A stretch of 64,000 bases of DNA from Symsagittifera roscoffensis (GCF_963678635.1 NC_087071.1:12415088-12479087), one strand, 5' to 3'; positions 32,700-42,889 are shown, counted from the first letter of the stretch. Made by a program: numbers and translations. Notes: a model not told the origin generated them from the letters alone.

Positions 32700-34200
32700 T
32701 GTGATTGCATAAAAACATCGTCGTTTAATTGCTTTTCTAGAAGGTCTGTGTTTTCGTTAATTGTTGTATTATTAAATTTTCGAAAATATCTGAGGAGTGT
32801 TTTATTTCCTAAAATAGTTGTATCTGCCTTGACGAGTTTAGTTTTATATTTGTGCCATGATTTTAGTTGTCTAATTACTGGGTCAAGATTTTGATATTGT
32901 TTCAAAGTATTAATTGTAACTTTATTTGTTGGGGGGAGAAAAATGTTTTCAATTTCTAATTTAGATAAAGGAATTGTATCAAGTGGGTCATGGAGGTCAA
33001 AAACTTGATTTATTGTGTATTTTGAATCGTTTGTTTGTGGTCCTGATAAATTTATTTTATCAGTTAGATTTTCTTTTTCAATTAATGGAAAAAGGTCTTT
33101 TTTATGCGGGTGTTGTTTTACTCTTTTTTGTTGGGTGTTATTTTTTATCCATTGTGAGTATGGAATTGGTTTGAAAGTTGATGTTCCAAGTAGATCAATT
33201 TCGTAGTGGTTATTTTGGCAATCTAAATAAAGTGGGAAGTGTTGTAGGTTGTTTATCTGTGATTGTTCAACGTCAGTTTTTACTGCATATTTGCATTCTA
33301 GTCGGGGTGATGTTTCGTTTTCTGCAAGGTAAAATTTTATATTTTTGGGTATTTCAACTGTAGTTTTACGTGTAAGTAATTCAGGTGGTGTATTTCGACT
33401 TAAAGTGTCTGGTAATGCAAGATTCTTTCCTTCTGTCCAAACTATATGTAAGTTTGGGAATTTCATTAGAATTAATTGAAATCTATAAACTCGGTGATTT
33501 GGATTAGATTTTTGTGTAAAGAGAAAAATGATTGGTTTGTGATCTGTGAATAGAACTGTTGGATGTTTTGATCCAAGTATCAGAAATTCATATTCTGTTA
33601 GTGTATATATTATGGCTGTACATTCTCTCATTAGAGTTGAGAGTCGTAGCTCTGCTTGAGTGAATAATCGAGAATTTGCTGATATAAGATTCATTTTGTT
33701 TGTGCCATTGTGTGATTGTAATAATGCTGCGCCGATGCCAAAATTCGAAGCATCGCACATTGCATAGAATGGTTGATTTGGATCTGGAATTGTATTCGAA
33801 ATTTGTTCAGTTAAGAGTTTTTTAATTTCTTCAAATCGTGCTTGATGTTCTGTGTTCCATTCAAAATTATTTTGTTGTCTAAGTATATTATAGAATGGTC
33901 TTAGGTATAATTGCATTTTATAGACATATTTGCTTAAAAAATTCAACATTCCAAGGAATTCTTGGATTTTCTTTTTGTTTGTTGGTGGTTGAAATTTTTG
34001 AATAGCATCAATGCGTGATTTTAATGGGGTTATTGTCTTTCTTTCTATATTATGTCCTAAAAATTTATCTCGTGTTAAAAAGAAGTGTGATTTATCGGGG
34101 GCGGCCTTCAGCATTTCGTTCTGAAGTATTTTGTGATAGTGTTCTAAAACTTTAAACATTTCTTCTTTTGTTTGTGATTGCATAAAAACATCGTCTAAAT
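31200..34200 (-). repeat. 1535-bp tandem duplication inside pol
   Basis: 31200-32665 and 32736-34200 are nearly identical over about 1465 bp. They are separated by 70 bp made of GATTGCATAAA and AAATCGCAT repeats. About 11 of the roughly 15 differences fall within 32402-32542 (equivalent 33937-34077). Confidence 0.95.
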
Positions 34201-34366
34201 AGTTGATTACGTTTTTCTTGAGTATTAGTGGTCTAAAAATTTTGCTCATAAAAGCTGAAAATGCTGCTGGTCCTATGGATATTCCATAGAATAGGCGGTT
34301 GAATTCATATTGCTGATTTCCAATAACAAATTGTGTTAAGCGTCGCGATTGTTCATCTAGTGGCAT
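32660..34366 (-). CDS. pol: pol of element C: RT palm, RNase H and linker, first copy
   Basis: Same frame as 35605-34373 after a single stop. It carries the RT thumb and palm with the catalytic box NYLDDVFMQSQ, then RNase H (AMCDASNFGIG, MRECTAII, LFTDHKPI) and the start of the integrase linker. At about 32740 the reading breaks into a short repeat and restarts as the second copy. The duplicated part is 1535 bp in period, not a multiple of three, so the frames differ and this ORF ends early. Confidence 0.88.
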   Translation of the reverse strand: MPLDEQSRRLTQFVIGNQQYEFNRLFYGISIGPAAFSAFMSKIFRPLILKKNVINYLDDVFMQSQTKEEMFKVLEHYHKILQNEMLKAAPDKSHFFLTRDKFLGHNIERKTITPLKSRIDAIQKFQPPTNKKKIQEFLGMLNFLSKYVYKMQLYLRPFYNILRQQNNFEWNTEHQARFEEIKKLLTEQISNTIPDPNQPFYAMCDASNFGIGAALLQSHNGTNKMNLISANSRLFTQAELRLSTLMRECTAIIYTLTEYEFLILGSKHPTVLFTDHKPIIFLFTQKSNPNHRVYRFQLILMKFPNLHIVWTEGKNLALPDTLSRNTPPELLTRKTTVEIPKNIKFYLAENETSPRLECKYAVKTDVEQSQINNLQHFPLYLDCQNNHYEIDLLGTSTFKPIPYSQWIKNNTQQKRVKQHPHKKDLFPLIEKENLTDKINLSGPQTNDSKYTINQVFDLHDPLDTIPLSKLEIENIFLPPTNKVTINTLKQYQNLDPVIRQLKSWHKYKTKLVKADTTILGNKTLLRYFRKFNNTTINENTDLLEKQLNDDVFMQSQCDLCNHNAIYAI

Positions 34367-34372
34367 TTGATT

Positions 34373-35700
34373 CTATGCACTATTCATATCTGCGGTTGTA
34401 AAGTATTTTCCGTTTATTTTTGTTAAAATAACTTGTATTGGTTCAATAGGCCAATTGCATTTTGATTCGTCTATTAGTGAATTAAGATATCTAGCGTCTA
34501 GAACTATTTTTAATGATTCTCCTTTTGCTAGGATGATAACAGGATTGATAAATGTGTTACCTTTTGGTTGTTCTTCTTTGTTTACCGGTGAGATTATATT
34601 GTATTGTTCTAAAATATCGAGTAATCTGTTCACTTTATCGTGTAAATGAATTGGTACTTTACTTGCTCTTTGTTTTTTGAAAACTGCGTCAGGTTTTAAT
34701 GGGAGATGTAGTGATGAACTGATTTTGCCAACATCAAATTTAGATGTTGCATAGACTGATGAATATTTTATTAGCTGTTTGGCTAATTTATCAAATTCGT
34801 CTTGTGTTATTTGTGAATGTTGGAAGTTAAACATTGTTAAAAATTTCTGTTGATTCTCTGTATAGTTATTTTTGTTGAATGTAGGTTTGAAATATGGGGT
34901 TTTTGTGAAATAATCTGTATTTCTTTTTTCATTACTTATTATATTATTTATGGATAATTCTTCATTAAGAATTGTGGGTTGACAAATATCTAATAATTGG
35001 AGTATATTATTTACGCGGTATGCTTTTTCGTGTACTGGTGATATCGTAGCGTTGGTTTCGCAATAGCCTAAAAGTCCTAAAGGTAGTGTTACTTGATAGG
35101 GTGTTTTGTTGTATACATGTAGAGAAATATTATCTGAATTCGAGTTTTTCAAATATTTTATGGATGAAATTGTGATTTTGAAAAATTTATGGATAGGTTT
35201 GAATTCAAAGTCTGACATATAGAGTTGTTGTTTATTTTGTTTTTTATCATACTGGTGAACTTGTTTTATTGAAAAATTATATATGTTTCCTGATAGTGGT
35301 TTCAGGTGTTTTCTTTGTTGATTATATATTGGATAAAATTTTGAAAAGAATGGTGGTTGTTTATTTAATCTTTGAAAAAATGTTAGGGATGTGTCTTTTG
35401 TTTTTGTGTATTTATCTTTGATTAGTATTTTACTATTCAAAATGTTGATTGTTGGTATATATTTAGAGATAAATGGTATTCCAATGATATTGTGTTTAAT
35501 ATCAGTGATATGGAATATTTGTTTAAATGGTTTATTTAAAATTTTATTTTGCTCTATTGTTCTTGTGGGGAGAAGAAATAATTGAATTTTTCCATAGTTT
35601 ACCAATGTTGATCCTTGTGCTGTTGCTAGTTTACTGGATGTTTCAATGGGCGTTAGTTTTGGGTGTAGTGATTTTATCTCATTCCATGTGAAATGGAATG
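34373..35700 (-). CDS. pol: pol of element C: rest of protease and start of RT
   Basis: In the frame after gag the reading stays open from about 35700. It continues the retropepsin fold (LATAQGSTLVNYGKIQLFLL, NIIGIPFISKY), so the frame break lies inside protease near 35690. The region then leads to RT: VPIHLHDKVNRLL, INPVIILAKGESLKIVLDAR, and the catalytic-Asp block FTTADMNSA. A TAG at 34370-34372 stops it where the family has Tyr. The same frame goes on directly as the next ORF. Confidence 0.85.
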
Positions 35701-38700
35701 TTTATTATGTTTGATTCTGCTCCTGAATCAATTAAAAAAGCAATTTCAAGATCTGGTGGTTGAAATTCGTTGCTTCTTGGACTTTCTAAAAGAAATGGTA
35801 TTGTCCAAATTTTTTCTTTGGGTTGTTCTTTTTGTATATTTTGATAGATGTGATTTGTATTCAAGCATTTTGTTTTATTATTTTCATTGGATTGATTTGT
35901 AGTGTTAATTTCGTTAGTTTCTTGTGCCGTTTGTGTAGAATGGATGGGTTCAATATAATAATTGTGAAGGAGTTCTAATTGATTTTCATATATATGTGAT
36001 GAAAAAGGTTGTTCATATATAATAGGTTCGTAGTCATTTTCGACTGCTATGATATTGATGGAGATAGTGTTTTCTGTATCACTTTCTGAATCTGATGATT
36101 CACAGTTTATTTGATTTAGTTGTAGTTCGTTATTTCCTGTGTCATCAATACCTGGGGGGTCTGATGTTGTTTCTGGGTTTGATTGTACTTGATTAATATT
36201 TCTTTGATGTTTAGGTGTACTACTTCTGTGGCGATTGTTAGAATTATTATAATGGTTATTATTCCTGTGTGGTGATTGGGAATAATTTCTATAACGGTTA
36301 TTATAACTTGAATGTCGATTTTGTGAATTATTTCGTGATCTGTTTTGATAATTATTGTTTGGTCTGTTATAGTTTGATCTATTATATGAGTTATTCCTTG
36401 ATCGATTGTTCGGGTAATTCTGGTTTCGGTTGTTTGAATAACTTCTATTTCGATTATTGGAGTAGTTTCTATTTCTTTTGTATGATGAGTTTCGTGATTG
36501 ATTGTGTGGATAATAATTATTCCTTGATTGGGTATTAGATCTAGAAACAAATCGTGTTGTATTCGAATTTGATCTGGAGTAGTTATTTCGACTATTTGGT
36601 CTATTATAATGAATTTGTGACGAATTTTGTGTATTTCTCCGTTCTGGCGATCTTCCTCTATAACTTGAGTTATATGGTGATTGAGTTCTCGTGTAATTGG
36701 TATTGTTCGGAAGTGGTTTTCCTGAACGGTTGTTGCTGTATACATTTTTGTTCGGTAGATTTTGATCTTTTTTCATGTACTGATAGAATGATTTATTCGG
36801 TTCTTTATATTTTTGAGGTTTGTTTTGATTGTCCTGTTGTTTTTGTCTACATTCAGAAATACTATGTCCGTGTCGTCGGCAATAATTACACCATTTTTTG
36901 AAAGATGGTTTGCCTTTAAAGTTTGGATGTTTTTCATAAATATTGAGTATTTCAGTGATTTTTTCAACGAGGTCTGTATCTGATTCCTGTATATTATTGA
37001 TATTTGTGGTATTTGTTTCAATTCGATTAACATATTGTAATTTCAGATTTTCTGTTTCTTCAAGTTTCATTGTGATTTCCGCTTGCTCTAGTTTGTCTAC
37101 TAGTTTTCGAAAATCTAAATCGGGCTCTCGAATTGAGGAGGGATGGGATGCTCTCTTTTTTATTGCTATTTTCCTTAATTGAGGTGTTAAGGTCATCATT
37201 AAGATTTCTGTCATTTTTGTGTTTTTGTAGTCGTGTGTATTTAGTGAGTATGCTTTTCGAACTAGTGTTTCGATACGTACTGCTAATTGTTTGATGGTTT
37301 CATTTGGTAATCTGCGAATTTCATTACATAAAACTCTTTGTTGTTGTTTGTTTCTTTCGGAGTCAAACATTTTTGAAAATTCTTGTGTAAATCTTTTCCA
37401 ATTTGATTTTATTTCTATAGGCAATACTGAAAACCATTTTTGGGCTGCGCCGTCTAGGGTTGTCTGTATCAACGCTGTGCGTCGATGTATCCAATTTTGA
37501 TGTAGTGGCGTATTAATTGGTTCAGGTCCTATATTTAAAATTAAATTTGCTGTTACTGCATTTAAATAATCTTCTACAGAATATTCAGGGTCTGTTCCTG
37601 TGAATACCATTAATGGTTTATTTGATGTTATTGATGATCCACCCATAAGGTATGGATTCATTGTCATTTGTAATGGTTCTGCTGCATTTGGCATTTGTGA
37701 AAAATTCGAAAGTTGATTTTTTGTTATTTCGTGTTGTTGAAGGTAATATGGAAGTGGTATTTCATTTTGCATTTGTGTTGGTTGATACGAGTGTGTAATC
37801 ATTTGGTTTTGTGGCTGAATTGGTTGAAAAGATTGTGTATTAATTGGGTTTTGCATTTGCATTGGTTGTTGATTTTGTGTTTCTGTTGGGTGTGGAGAAA
37901 AAATTCTATGATATGTATACGGTTTTTGCACTCCTTGTCCACGATATTCTTGAGTGTATGGTGCAAATATATCTGGTTGTAGATAATCATCATCAGAGGA
38001 TAAATAATCCGTTTGATGAGATGCTTGCTTTTTATTTTTATTCTGTTGAAAGAATGGGTAATTTTCACTACGATCCAGTGGAGGATGTGAATTAGTTTGA
38101 AAATTTACTGAGTTGGTTGTTGCCATTGGGTTATCCCAATATCGAGATCTTATCTGATTATTATTATTTTTTCGTGGGGGATAGTTTGTTTTTGATGAAT
38201 GTGCGTAATTATAATTGTGTTCCGCAAAAAAGTTTCTTGTGAACGTTCTGCGTGTTTTTGACGGTATTGTCATGGGTCTATATGTTTGATAATCCATTTG
38301 TGAATATTTTGGAGCAACCGAAGGTTTAACGGTTGATTGTAAGGTTACCTGTGCTAGTGAAGTGTTTGTATTTCTTGGTGTTGTTAAATTTGGACGTATT
38401 GGTGAAATACTTTGTTGTGTAGTTGTTGTTGTTTGTACAATTTCTTCATTTATGAAGTGTGATGGTGTCTGAATATCTTGCTGAGTGAGATTCCTAGTTC
38501 CATTAAGGTTTTCATTGTGTATGACGGTCGAGTTTAAGCTGTTATTTCGCGTATCCGGTAGAAATGTATTGTAGTTTAATGGTGTTGCATCAATGGTTAA
38601 TGGTACTACTCTTACATAATCTCTGGTATAAGATATTGTACTTATTGCTTGACTTGCAATTGATTGTGGGATATTTATAAATGCATAATGAGACCATTCG

Positions 38701-39422
38701 GTGTCCCAAACGTAGTCTGACTGTTCTGTGATGGCGGTATCATCGTTTGAATTTTGAGGTCTGAAATTTTTTCTTGCTTGTGAAATTAAATCTATATTAT
38801 GTGTGAAATAATCTATTATAAACCATGCCAAAATTTTTTGTAAGTCATGTTTTGTATGTTGTGAAACATCATCTTTGGTGAAATTTTCTTTAATTATATG
38901 TAGAAAAGTTGAAAATAGTGTGATTTCATGTCGTACCTTTATATGTTTGGATGTCTCTGTCGGTGAGACACTTGGGATTGGAATTTCGTTCTCTAATATT
39001 GAGATATAACTATATATTATGGCAAAAACTTCATTAGTGAATATGGAGTTTGCTCTTTGTGAGTTATGATATTGTATGCTTTTTATGTATTCTGAGAATA
39101 CTTTTGAAAATTCTAAATCAAGGTCGTCTGTTTGAATTACATATTTGCGGTGATTCGGGTTTGGTGAGCTGATTTCTATGGTGTAGATTCCGTATTGTTG
39201 TGTCAAATTACATATATCTTTCAGATAGTGATCAATAATTTGTCTTTTGATCTTTACATCTGGGAACTCTGCTTTACATGGGCTGATTCCGGGTTCAAAT
39301 AAATTTAGTAGTAAATTCTTGCAAAGTATATGGTGTCCTCTATCATTAGGTGCATCTACGAGGAAGGGGAAGATATCGTCATCATCTGGACTATCTTCAC
39401 TTGGAGTGTGTGTTTGGCTCAT
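35679..39422 (-). CDS. gag: very large Gag (1247 aa) of element C, ending in the protease motif
   Basis: It begins MSQTHTPSEDSPDDDD, with an acidic start. A Cer1-like retrotransposon capsid region lies at about residues 600-800 (TGTDPEYSVEDYLNAV, LDGAAQKWFSVLP, FTQEFSKMF). A CCHC zinc knuckle CNYCRRHGHSISEC follows at about 845. Residues about 880-1100 are an Asn/Arg/Ser/Tyr-rich low-complexity tail. The end holds the retropepsin motif FLIDSGAESNI (about 1230), so this ORF runs into protease. It stops at 35679, and the rest of protease is open in the next frame. It is more than twice the usual Gag length. Confidence 0.88.
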   Translation of the reverse strand: MSQTHTPSEDSPDDDDIFPFLVDAPNDRGHHILCKNLLLNLFEPGISPCKAEFPDVKIKRQIIDHYLKDICNLTQQYGIYTIEISSPNPNHRKYVIQTDDLDLEFSKVFSEYIKSIQYHNSQRANSIFTNEVFAIIYSYISILENEIPIPSVSPTETSKHIKVRHEITLFSTFLHIIKENFTKDDVSQHTKHDLQKILAWFIIDYFTHNIDLISQARKNFRPQNSNDDTAITEQSDYVWDTEWSHYAFINIPQSIASQAISTISYTRDYVRVVPLTIDATPLNYNTFLPDTRNNSLNSTVIHNENLNGTRNLTQQDIQTPSHFINEEIVQTTTTTQQSISPIRPNLTTPRNTNTSLAQVTLQSTVKPSVAPKYSQMDYQTYRPMTIPSKTRRTFTRNFFAEHNYNYAHSSKTNYPPRKNNNNQIRSRYWDNPMATTNSVNFQTNSHPPLDRSENYPFFQQNKNKKQASHQTDYLSSDDDYLQPDIFAPYTQEYRGQGVQKPYTYHRIFSPHPTETQNQQPMQMQNPINTQSFQPIQPQNQMITHSYQPTQMQNEIPLPYYLQQHEITKNQLSNFSQMPNAAEPLQMTMNPYLMGGSSITSNKPLMVFTGTDPEYSVEDYLNAVTANLILNIGPEPINTPLHQNWIHRRTALIQTTLDGAAQKWFSVLPIEIKSNWKRFTQEFSKMFDSERNKQQQRVLCNEIRRLPNETIKQLAVRIETLVRKAYSLNTHDYKNTKMTEILMMTLTPQLRKIAIKKRASHPSSIREPDLDFRKLVDKLEQAEITMKLEETENLKLQYVNRIETNTTNINNIQESDTDLVEKITEILNIYEKHPNFKGKPSFKKWCNYCRRHGHSISECRQKQQDNQNKPQKYKEPNKSFYQYMKKDQNLPNKNVYSNNRSGKPLPNNTNYTRTQSPYNSSYRGRSPERRNTQNSSQIHYNRPNSRNNYSRSNSNTTRFVSRSNTQSRNNYYPHNQSRNSSYKRNRNYSNNRNRSYSNNRNQNYPNNRSRNNSYNRSNYNRPNNNYQNRSRNNSQNRHSSYNNRYRNYSQSPHRNNNHYNNSNNRHRSSTPKHQRNINQVQSNPETTSDPPGIDDTGNNELQLNQINCESSDSESDTENTISINIIAVENDYEPIIYEQPFSSHIYENQLELLHNYYIEPIHSTQTAQETNEINTTNQSNENNKTKCLNTNHIYQNIQKEQPKEKIWTIPFLLESPRSNEFQPPDLEIAFLIDSGAESNIINIPFHME

Positions 39423-39864
39423 TTTTTCGTTTAATGACTGTTAATATGTAATTATCGATGTGTCTAATTGGTTGATTCCAATTATATAAGTGTACTGTTT
39501 TGTGTTTATATTGCTTTTTTATTCTTCTTTTTCCTCTTTTTGATGAATTTGAAGTTGTTTCTGAGTCGGAAAAATATAATTGATCGTGAATGGGGCAATT
39601 TTTATCTATAGATTCTTTTAATTTATAGAGTTCGTCTAAATTGCTGGCTTCTGATTCTGAAAATGCGTTTCTATTTTTGGAAAATCTTTTTCGTGTTATT
39701 TGTCTTTGTTTAGTTATTATTTTTCTTTTTAGTGTTTGTCGTTTTGTTCTAATATATCCAACTGTTTGTGTGTGAGGTGTGATTACAAGGTCGTATTTTT
39801 TGTTTTCTATTTCACAGTTGTGCAAAACGATTGTTTGTTTGTTTCCTAGATTTTTAAATGACAT
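39397..39864 (-). CDS. 155-aa basic protein upstream of gag, unknown function
   Basis: It starts with ATG and ends 26 bp inside gag in another frame. It is rich in Lys and Arg (KRQTLKRKIITKQRQITRKR; GKRRIKKQYKHK), with a short Ser/Glu stretch in between, so a nucleic-acid or nuclear role is conceivable. No known family is recognised. Its place and overlap with gag suggest it is a real ORF of the element rather than a shadow. Confidence 0.5.
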   Translation of the reverse strand: MSFKNLGNKQTIVLHNCEIENKKYDLVITPHTQTVGYIRTKRQTLKRKIITKQRQITRKRFSKNRNAFSESEASNLDELYKLKESIDKNCPIHDQLYFSDSETTSNSSKRGKRRIKKQYKHKTVHLYNWNQPIRHIDNYILTVIKRKNEPNTHSK

Positions 39865-41110
39865 AAGGTTTAGGATGATGGATGCAAAAAGTTGTTAGAT
39901 GATTTCTATTTTCTTAAATTGTTAGTCCTTACGATTTTTTGGTTAGCTTAACCTGGGTCTATTTGTTCAGGGTTGAAGAGAAAAGTATATCGATTCCGAA
40001 GAATGATTTTTTACTTTCTCGTGGCTAGTATAAGCTAAGGTGTTAACTTACTTAATCTTACTTAAGGGTAGTGATTGTGTTCAAGGGTTGGAGAATAGTA
40101 AATCGATCCACAAGGTTCAGGTATAATTAGAACGCGAGTAGTTCGTTAGATACTATTTTAAACTTACTAAGTCTACGATTTATCCTGGGTCTGGTAAGAG
40201 GAGGGTTCAAGTGAAGGATGAATAACCGAAGTTCTTCACTGTTTATCCTAATTTGAATGATTAGTTTTGTTCAAAAATGTTTATTAGTCTTGGGTTTTTT
40301 GAAAGGGTTGGATAGTGAATCGACGTTTGAGGTCGTTAGACACTAGCTAAGTGGGTGGGGGAGAACAAAATTGTTCTTTTTGATCCAAGGATAGGCCTTG
40401 ATGATCAAGTTTAAATTTAATTAAATAGAAAATGAATTAAGATCCAAGGATAAGCCTTGATGATCTGATTTTAAAATTAAGTGAATTTAAGTTTAAAATG
40501 GTTTAAATTTGTTTAAGAAAAGATTTAGTGTTTTAATGATATTAGTGAGCTTATGATTGCTGTTATGTTTTAGGTGATGAAGCTCAGACAACTGATGATT
40601 TTATGATTTCTAACAGTTTATTGTCATGCTACTAATTTTTATTTTGATTTTCAATATATATTTTCCAAACATGTTTTATATAATACAGCAGAATTTTAGG
40701 AAAACGATCTGAGATATTTTTATCAATCGTTATTGTATATTAATATTTTGTTTAGCGCCTGTAATGAGCATGAAGATTGGCTTCAAGATTTAAGTTTGCA
40801 AATGAAAATCTAAATTCCTTGCTAATAAGATTCTAAATATAAAAGTTTGTGTTGGCTTTTGCCTTACTATCATATAACTATTTGGTAAGTTTCTACTTTG
40901 TCGTATGTCGTCTCTGGTTCGAGGTCTTCTTCCATTTCCGGGTAGTTCTATTATCGTTCGGAATATTGGCTCTGATCTATTGAGTCGTAGAGACATTTCG
41001 ATTAAATTATCGTCGTATAACATTTTAAAAATGTTTTGTCTAAATTCTAATCTATTTTTGGTTAATTCTAAGCTATTAAGGTCTTGTTCGAGACTTATGG
41101 TCGCACCAGA
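39865..41110 (-). other. long 5' leader of element C
   Basis: About 1.2 kb without a convincing gene, between the LTR and the first ORF. A 25-bp unit GATCCAAGGATA.GCCTTGAT occurs twice, at 40382 and 40441. The leader is long enough to carry packaging or translation signals, but none can be named. Confidence 0.55.
41094..41108 (-). promoter_or_regulatory. putative primer-binding site of element C
   Basis: Two bases after the LTR end the minus strand reads TGGTGCGACCATAAG, beginning TGG as tRNA-primed sites do. The tRNA was not identified. Confidence 0.5.
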
Positions 41111-41511
41111 TGAGTTATGACCGAGGTGGTTAACTCATAGAGTAATTTCGGATAGGGTACACCGTCTGCTCGTCACGCTATCTTATTTTCGGCCGGATAG
41201 ATTCGTGCAATTTCTTAGTCTAATACCGATCCTAATATTACTCTTATACTATCTAGTCTCAGGTTGTTTAACTAGTCTCTGCTAGGCTCAATAGATCTAG
41301 GGTATACTGGTTTATTGCGGCTGCTGAAGTTCTCTTGGAGAGTCAACTAATTTCTAAGTTAAATTCAAATCTCTCTGGTGCTGAAATTACAAGTAATTTC
41401 AGCACTTACAAATAAGTGGGTTGTTAGTTAGATGGATCATGATTGGTTAATATTAAAGTGGTAAAATATCTAATTTATCCAATCATAAAATGTAGTTTAG
41501 ATCAGGTTCCA
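41111..41511 (-). repeat. 5' LTR of element C (401 bp)
   Basis: Same ends and length as 22370-22770. It lies upstream of gag on the minus strand and so acts as the promoter LTR. Confidence 0.95.
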
Positions 41512-41515
41512 CAAA
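41512..41515 (+). other. target-site duplication of element C, right copy (CAAA)
   Basis: Matches 22366-22369 exactly. Four-base duplications are common for gypsy-group integrases. Confidence 0.85.
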
Positions 41516-41586
41516 GGACTAGAACGATACAGCGCACTCCAACTAAATCAGACTAAGACAATTCGGACTCAGACGAAATACTACAG

Positions 41587-42885
41587 GTGGAATGGAAAGC
41601 AATGAACAGACAACTCCTGGCGAACACCGGAAACAGCGGTCAATCAACATCAACTGCTGTAACAGCACAACCAGCATTAGTTTCGTTTTGGGAACTCATG
41701 GGAGCAGAGAGAGATAATAAACCCAGATCAATGATGGAGTTAGAAGCTACTTCTTTAATGCAGAGTCCGAAAACGCTTTTACAGAACACATCAAGAGATG
41801 AAGCAGGAATAGGGCAAGTAATTGAAGTGGATCTAACCGGAGATAGCATCGAGGACAGGGAATACAGTCCAGAAGTTAGTGTTGTCACACCTCAACAAAC
41901 CAAGAGGGAAGGTCACAGATATCGAAAAAACGAATATCAACTGTCGGAGCAACTAAACGGGAAGAATGGCCCACTATCTCTCGCAAAATTATTCGACAAA
42001 AGTCTGCTGGCGGAACTGGTAACAGAAGATACTTGGATGGATCGCCTATGGAGAGTGATGGAGCGTAATGACAGGCAAGGATTTGAACTAATGGGGCCCT
42101 ACACTAATCCTCTGTGGCACCAGATGTCTGTGGTGGATGACTGTCTTTTGGTGGACAACCGATTAGCAGTACCGGATAAGCTGAGACAAGCTGTGCTTCG
42201 TCGACTTCATCAAGGACATCCCGGTCAGGAGGCAATGTTAGAGGTGTCCAACTCTTCATGGTGGCCACACATGCACAAAGACATAGTCAACATGGCCGAA
42301 GAGTGTAGGAGTTGCACTCGTTACGGTAAAAACGCTAAATATATAATCCCAAAAAATTCGGCCAAACCACTTCCACTGTTGACACAGCCGGGGAAAGAAT
42401 TGCAATTAGACTATGCGGGCCCACTTAAAGACTATAAGGGGAAGAAGATATATTTATTAGTTGCTAATGATAGATACTCTAAGTTTCCGTCAGTTAAAGT
42501 CACGAAATCTACTGGGGGAAAATCAACAATAAAATTTCTTCGTACCTATTTTGACACACATGGGATACCGGAGTCGATTAAAACGGATCAGTTTTCCGGG
42601 TTTAAAGGAAAGGCGATGCAAAATTTTTGCACAGAAAATAATATTACACAAAAATTCTGTCCGGTCGGTGATCATCGAGGATGTGGCTTGGTAGAGCGAA
42701 CAATACAGACTATTAAACGAAGATTGGGTGTTATGCTTCTAGATGAAAACGTACAATCGAATAAACTTTGCTTAAGTACAATCATTAGGGACTTAAGATG
42801 GAATAAACAGAAAACGATAAAGTTGTCACCATTTGAGGCGCATTTCGGTCGATTACCCAAAACTGAATTTAAAATTTTGAGATAA
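41587..42885 (+). pseudogene. pol: pol of element A, right part: integrase
   Basis: This resumes element A after nested C. A Glu/Ser-rich linker (GAERDNKPRSMMELEAT) is followed by the integrase zinc domain (HQGHPGQEAM...CRSCTRYGKN), then the core: Asp in LQLDYAGPL, Asp in KTDQFSGF and Glu in GCGLVERTIQ. It stays open for 432 codons and then stops, where the homologous reading moves to another frame at about 42890. The core's three acidic residues are all present. Confidence 0.9.
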
Positions 42886-42889
42886 ATTC

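Larger units (their letters stand above)
22370..41511 (-). mobile_element. giant envelope-bearing Ty3/Gypsy-like element 'C' (19.1 kb), nested in A
   Basis: Two 401-bp direct LTRs with TG...CA ends and 6 differences flank it, with a 4-bp CAAA target duplication. On the minus strand the order is leader, 155-aa basic ORF, gag, protease, RT, RNase H (duplicated), integrase, two small membrane ORFs, a Pro/Ser-rich open frame, two envelope-like ORFs and a 3' ORF. The coding strand is strongly A/C-rich and G-poor throughout. Even without the 1.5-kb pol duplication it is much longer than usual gypsy elements (about 5-9 kb). It has several disabling changes, yet the LTRs say the insertion is recent. 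Confidence 0.93.

Noticed and set aside
31075-33363. Plus-strand ORFs repeated in pairs
   Set aside because: They are antisense shadows of the duplicated pol and repeat because pol is duplicated.
36116-36745. 209-codon minus-strand ORF inside gag of element C
   Set aside because: It is a shadow of the Asn/Arg-rich Gag tail in another frame; the Ile/Thr-rich reading comes from the same biased codons.
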